Shown: positions 60,373 to 64,000 of the stretch, piece after piece | How the letters are laid out: each line of letters begins with the position of its first letter | Numbering within the stretch: the first letter of the stretch is position 1 | Source: Microbacterium immunditiarum | GTDB lineage: Bacteria; Actinomycetota; Actinomycetes; Actinomycetales; Microbacteriaceae | DNA length: 64,000 bases | Reading direction: 5' to 3' | NCBI RefSeq assembly: GCF_013409785.1 | Contig: NZ_JACCBV010000001.1 | Coordinates: forward strand, 1,612,001-1,676,000 | Made by a program: the position numbers and the translations under genes | The notes under the pieces: model-generated | Told to the model about the DNA's origin: nothing | The model's database searches: none | The model's input: the letters and a program-made list of their open reading frames with translations, nothing else

Positions 60373-62631
60373 ATGTCTTTGCGTCAGAGGGACCGCCACA
60401 CGACCAAGCGCTGGGTCCGGATCGGCATCCCGATCGTCCTCGTCCTCGTGTGGCTCATCGGCGGCGGCGTCGGCGGCCCGTACTTCGGCAAGGTGGGCGA
60501 GGTGTCGACGAACGACCAGTCGTCCTTCCTTCCGGAGAGCGCCGATGCGACGCAGGTGAGTGAGCGGCTGCCCGACTTCCTCGGCGAGGACTCGATTCCG
60601 GCCGTGATCGTGGCGACGGGGGACGGTGAGCTCACGGAGGACGACCTGGCCGCGCTGCAGGCACTCGCCGGCGATGTCGCCGAGCTCGACGGCATCGCGG
60701 GCGAGGTGTCGCCGCCGCTCCTCTCCGACGACGGCGAGTCGGTGCAGCTGTTCGTGCCGATCGACGGCGAGGAGGTGCGCGACAGCGTCGAACAAGTGCG
60801 CGCGCTCATCGCCGAAGACCTCGACGCGCCGCTCGAGGCGTGGGTCACCGGTCCCGCCGGCTTCACGGCCGACCTCGCCGCGGGCTTCCTCGGCATCGAC
60901 GGGCTTCTTCTCGCCGTCGCCCTCATCGCGGTGTTCATCATCCTCGTGATCGTCTACCGTTCCCCGCTGCTGCCCATCCTCGTGCTGCTGACGTCGACGT
61001 TCGCGCTGTGTGTCGCGCTGCTCACGGTGTGGTGGCTCGCGAAGGCCGGCGTTTTCGTGCTCAACGGGCAAGTTCAGGGCATCCTGTTCATCCTCGTGAT
61101 CGGCGCCGCCACCGATTACGCGCTGCTCTACGTGGCCCGATTCCGCGAAGCGATCGCCGACGGCGCGCCGCGGTGGGACGCGACGCTCCGTGCGTGGCGC
61201 GGCTCGTTCGAGCCCATCATCGCGTCGGGCGGCACGGTCATCGCAGCCCTGCTGTGCCTCCTGCTGAGCGACCTCGCGACGAACAGGGCGCTCGGCCCGA
61301 TCGCGTCGATAGGCATCGCGTTCTCGATCCTGGCTGCGCTCACGTTCCTGCCGGCGCTGCTGGCGATCTTCGGTCGTGCCGCGTTCTGGCCCTTCATCCC
61401 CAAGCCCGGGACGGGCGCGCTTCCGGACGATCTCACCAAGCCCGCCAAGGGCATCTGGCCGCGTCAGGCGCGGTTCGTCGCGCGGCACGCGCGTCCCGTC
61501 TGGATCGTCGCGACGGTCGTGCTCCTGGCTGCGACGGCTGGCGTCCTTCAGCTCAAGGCCGACGGCGTGCCGACGAGCGAGTTCGTGCTGGGTGCCTCCG
61601 AGGCGCGCGACGGCCAGGAGGTGCTCTCCGAGCACTTCCCGGCGGGTTCGGGCAGCCCTGTGTACGTCATCGCCCCCGAGGACGACCTCGCCGAGGCGGT
61701 CGAGCTGCTGGACGACAGCGACGGCATCGAGTCGGTGGCTGTGGCATCCGCCGATTCTCCGACCGGGCAGGCGACCGTCACCCTCGAGGGCGGGGAGCCG
61801 GTGTTCGCGGCACCCGGTCCTCCCGGAACGCCCGTGCCTGAGCCGAGCACCGCCGACGGCGATGTGCTGCTCATCGGCACGCTGACCGACGCCGCCGACT
61901 CGACGGATGCCGAAGACACCGTTCGCGACCTGCGAGTCGCCCTCGACGACGCGCTCGGCGACGGCACGACCCTCGTCGGCGGCGTCACCGCGACCGACGT
62001 CGACACGATCGACACCTCGATCCGCGACCGCACGCTCATCATCCCGGTGGTGCTCGCCGTGATCCTCGCGATCCTCATGCTGCTGCTGCGGTCGGTGGTC
62101 GCGCCCGTCCTGCTGATCCTCAGCGTGGTCGTCTCGTTCGGCGCGGCCCTCGGCGTGAGCGCACTCGTGTTCAACAACGTGTTCGGCTTCCCGGGCGCCG
62201 ACCCGGCAGTGCCGCTGTTCGGCTTCGTGTTCCTCGTGGCGCTCGGCGTGGACTACAACATCTTCCTCATGTCCCGCGTGCGGGAGGAGTCGATCACGCA
62301 CGGCACGCGTCCGGGCATTCTGCGCGGCCTCGTCGCGACGGGCGGCGTCATCACGTCGGCGGGTCTCGTGCTCGCGGCGACCTTCGCGGCGCTCGGGGTG
62401 ATCCCGATCCTGTTCCTCGCGCAGATCGCGTTCATCGTCGCATTCGGCGTGCTGCTCGACACGTTCGTCGTGCGGTCGCTGCTCGTGCCGGCGATCTCGT
62501 ACGACATCGGGCGCGCGATCTGGTGGCCGTCGAAGCTGTCGCGCAATGACGCCGAGCCGACCCCGGGCGATGGCACCGAGGCATCCGAGCCGATGACCCG
62601 TGCCGGGCGGCGGCGTACGCTCGTGTCATGA
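60373..62631 (+). CDS. MMPL-family RND transporter
   Basis: A 752-residue membrane transporter with two halves of about six helices and large exported loops. Landmarks are FFLPESADATQVSERLPDF-like SSFLPESADATQV, then LLLAVALIAVFIILVIVYRSPLLPILVLLTS and FILVIGAATDYALLYVARFREA. The second half repeats the pattern with GFVFLVALGVDYNIFLMSRVREES, and the conserved GAATDY and GVDYN lie in the proton-relay helices. MMPL proteins export lipids, siderophores or drugs. ATG 60373 is leaderless beside its operator. pncA overlaps the stop. Confidence 0.93.
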   Translation: MSLRQRDRHTTKRWVRIGIPIVLVLVWLIGGGVGGPYFGKVGEVSTNDQSSFLPESADATQVSERLPDFLGEDSIPAVIVATGDGELTEDDLAALQALAGDVAELDGIAGEVSPPLLSDDGESVQLFVPIDGEEVRDSVEQVRALIAEDLDAPLEAWVTGPAGFTADLAAGFLGIDGLLLAVALIAVFIILVIVYRSPLLPILVLLTSTFALCVALLTVWWLAKAGVFVLNGQVQGILFILVIGAATDYALLYVARFREAIADGAPRWDATLRAWRGSFEPIIASGGTVIAALLCLLLSDLATNRALGPIASIGIAFSILAALTFLPALLAIFGRAAFWPFIPKPGTGALPDDLTKPAKGIWPRQARFVARHARPVWIVATVVLLAATAGVLQLKADGVPTSEFVLGASEARDGQEVLSEHFPAGSGSPVYVIAPEDDLAEAVELLDDSDGIESVAVASADSPTGQATVTLEGGEPVFAAPGPPGTPVPEPSTADGDVLLIGTLTDAADSTDAEDTVRDLRVALDDALGDGTTLVGGVTATDVDTIDTSIRDRTLIIPVVLAVILAILMLLLRSVVAPVLLILSVVVSFGAALGVSALVFNNVFGFPGADPAVPLFGFVFLVALGVDYNIFLMSRVREESITHGTRPGILRGLVATGGVITSAGLVLAATFAALGVIPILFLAQIAFIVAFGVLLDTFVVRSLLVPAISYDIGRAIWWPSKLSRNDAEPTPGDGTEASEPMTRAGRRRTLVS
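62616..62621 (+). promoter_or_regulatory. -10 box of the nicotinamidase gene (leaderless)
   Basis: TACGCT inside the end of the MMPL gene ends 7 bases before ATG 62628. Confidence 0.45.
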
Positions 62632-63209
62632 GCAAGGCGCTGTTCATCGTCGATGTCCAGAACGATTTCACCGAGGGCGGGGCACTCGGCGTGGAAGGCG
62701 GAGACGCCGTCGCCGAGCGCATCTCGCGCTTCCTCGCGGAGCATGCGGAGGAGTACTCGATGATCGTCGCATCGCGCGACTGGCACGACGGCGACAACGA
62801 CAACGGCGGACACTTCGCGTCGGGCGAGCCCGACTTCATCGACACGTGGCCCGTGCACTGCGTCGGAGGCACCGAGGGAGCCGAGTACGACCCGGCGTTC
62901 GACTCGAGCACGGTGACGCATCACGTCAAGAAGGGCCAGGGCCGGCCGGCGTACTCGCTCTTCGAGGGCACGACCGATGAGGGCGAGAGCGTGCACGAGT
63001 TGCTCGAACGGCACGGGGTCGTCGAGGTCGACATCGTCGGCATCGCGACGGACTACTGCGTGCGGGCATCCGCCCTCGACGCCGTCGAGCACGGTCGCCA
63101 CGTGCGCGTGTTCACGGACCTCGTCGCGGCGGTCGCGCCGGGATCGGGCGAGGCGGCTCTCGCCGAGCTCGCGCACGCGGGAGCGGAACTCGGCGAATCC
63201 GGCGTCTGA
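62628..63209 (+). CDS. pncA: Nicotinamidase/pyrazinamidase
   Basis: A 193-residue isochorismatase-fold amidase that deaminates nicotinamide to nicotinate for NAD salvage. The catalytic Asp is in LFIVDVQNDFTEGGALG, metal ligands in SRDWHDGDNDNGGHF, the Lys in SSTVTHHVKKGQG, and the nucleophilic Cys in IVGIATDYCVRASALDA. ATG 62628 overlaps the MMPL stop and also follows its own TACGCT box. Confidence 0.94.
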   Translation: MSKALFIVDVQNDFTEGGALGVEGGDAVAERISRFLAEHAEEYSMIVASRDWHDGDNDNGGHFASGEPDFIDTWPVHCVGGTEGAEYDPAFDSSTVTHHVKKGQGRPAYSLFEGTTDEGESVHELLERHGVVEVDIVGIATDYCVRASALDAVEHGRHVRVFTDLVAAVAPGSGEAALAELAHAGAELGESGV

Positions 63210-63221
63210 GCGCCCTGAGGC

Positions 63222-64000
63222 TCACCCCGTGTCCGCGCCGCGCTTGCGGTTGTCGCGGATCGCGAGGAATACCGTGAAGGCGAGGGCACCGAGCGCCGTC
63301 GCGCACAGGAGCGCGAGGCCGATCGTGTAGCTGTGGGCTTGCGCGTTGTAGGTCGCCCCCATCACCAGCGGCGGGAAGTACCCGCCGAGCCCGCCCGCGG
63401 CTCCGACGATGCCCGTCACCGCGCCGACGCGGTTCGCGGGCGCGCGCTGCGCCACCCACGTGAAGACCGCGCCCGTGCCGAGCCCCAGCGCGAGCGCCAT
63501 GAGCACGAACGACGTGCCGGCGGCGAGCTCGGGCGGCGGCTTGAACGCGATGACGATCGCCATGATGCCGGCTCCCGCGAGCGAGATGCCGAGCACGATG
63601 GGCGGTCCGATCTTGTCGGACAGCCACCCACCGACCGGACGTGCGACGACGGCGGCGATCGCGAAGCCCGCGGTGCGCGCGCCGGCGTCGGCGAGGTCGA
63701 ACGAGTACACCTCCTTCAGGTAGGTCGGCAGGTACGTCGAGAACGCGACGAAGCCGCCGAACGTCACGGCGTACAGGAACGCCATCTGCCACGTCACCGC
63801 GAGCTTCGAGGCGGCCGCGAGCTTGGGGATCACGGGGTCGCGGTTCGGCTTCCAGGCGGGCGAGTCGCGCATGAAGATCCACACGAGCACCGCGACGACG
63901 AGCAGCGCGACGGCGATCGCGATATGCGTCGCGACGTAACCCCACCATGCGACCATGCGCGGCGTGAAGAACGACGAGAGCGCGGTGCCGCCCATGCCCG
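63222..64000 (-). CDS. NarK-type nitrate/nitrite MFS transporter, partial
   Basis: The C-terminal about 259 residues of a major facilitator protein; the start lies beyond the right edge. Helices such as WQMAFLYAVTFGGFVAFSTYLPTYLKEVY, TAGFAIAAVVARPVGGWLSDKIG (the MFS loop motif, here with nitrate-porter context) and GAVTGIVGAAGGLGGYFPPLVMG (the NarK nitrate signature region, GxxGxxGGxGG) identify it. It probably imports nitrate or exports nitrite. The stop is 12 bases from the convergent pncA stop. Confidence 0.9.
   Translation of the reverse strand, partial: GMGGTALSSFFTPRMVAWWGYVATHIAIAVALLVVAVLVWIFMRDSPAWKPNRDPVIPKLAAASKLAVTWQMAFLYAVTFGGFVAFSTYLPTYLKEVYSFDLADAGARTAGFAIAAVVARPVGGWLSDKIGPPIVLGISLAGAGIMAIVIAFKPPPELAAGTSFVLMALALGLGTGAVFTWVAQRAPANRVGAVTGIVGAAGGLGGYFPPLVMGATYNAQAHSYTIGLALLCATALGALAFTVFLAIRDNRKRGADTG

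Overview
The window comes from a high-GC actinobacterium, most likely a Microbacteriaceae such as Microbacterium. This is inferred from gene order and protein style: a DUF4244/Tad cluster directly upstream of topA, DUF5671 membrane repeats, a lysC gene with an internal beta-subunit start, and many RTG starts lying 7-8 bases after a TANNNT box. The genus is a guess.

1-11888 is an integrated phage-like element, less GC-rich than the rest. A tyrosine integrase (10527-11783) reads towards the 3' end of an intact tRNA-Ser (11805-11888), the usual arrangement for tRNA-targeted integration. From a divergent control region (9634-9766) one arm carries an HTH regulator and the integrase. The other arm is a long leftward series: Xis-like HTH protein, small unknowns, a RecA-like AAA ATPase with a 9-bp iteron dyad inside its gene, a WhiB-like protein, a coiled-coil protein, a P27-type small terminase, an unknown protein, a TP901-type tape measure protein and a proteasome-fold-like protein. 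No large terminase, portal, capsid, tail tube, tail fibre or lysis gene is visible. Two rightward unknown genes and a zinc-ribbon/HTH pair lie near the left edge. The content resembles a phage satellite more than a complete prophage, but the left end is outside the window.

11889-18967: a MoxR ATPase / DUF58 / transglutaminase operon on the minus strand, then two envelope proteins and the SRP 4.5S RNA on the plus strand. 19057-32904: pta-ackA (acetate), pgmB-like plus GH65 phosphorylase (disaccharide phosphorolysis), dnaX-recR, a DMT transporter, an EF-G-like factor and lysC. 33066-42566: asd, mqo, a DUF2207 protein, a pyrimidine-dimer glycosylase, tdk, a DUF1295 protein, a GntR regulator with lldD (L-lactate), a PMM-type phosphatase and tRNA-Pro.

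42583-64000: a metallophosphoesterase and bifunctional PBP, DUF4177, RidA, acs, a structured 406-bp intergenic region with a possible small RNA, a compact Tad/Flp pilus cluster, topA-tmk-holB, a secreted tripeptidyl-aminopeptidase-like lipoprotein, tRNA-Thr, a small membrane protein, a DMT exporter, an MMPL transporter, nicotinamidase and the end of a NarK-type transporter. Metabolically, pta-ackA, acs, lldD and mqo form an acetate/lactate/malate overflow and reuse set, and lysC-asd start the aspartate-family pathway.
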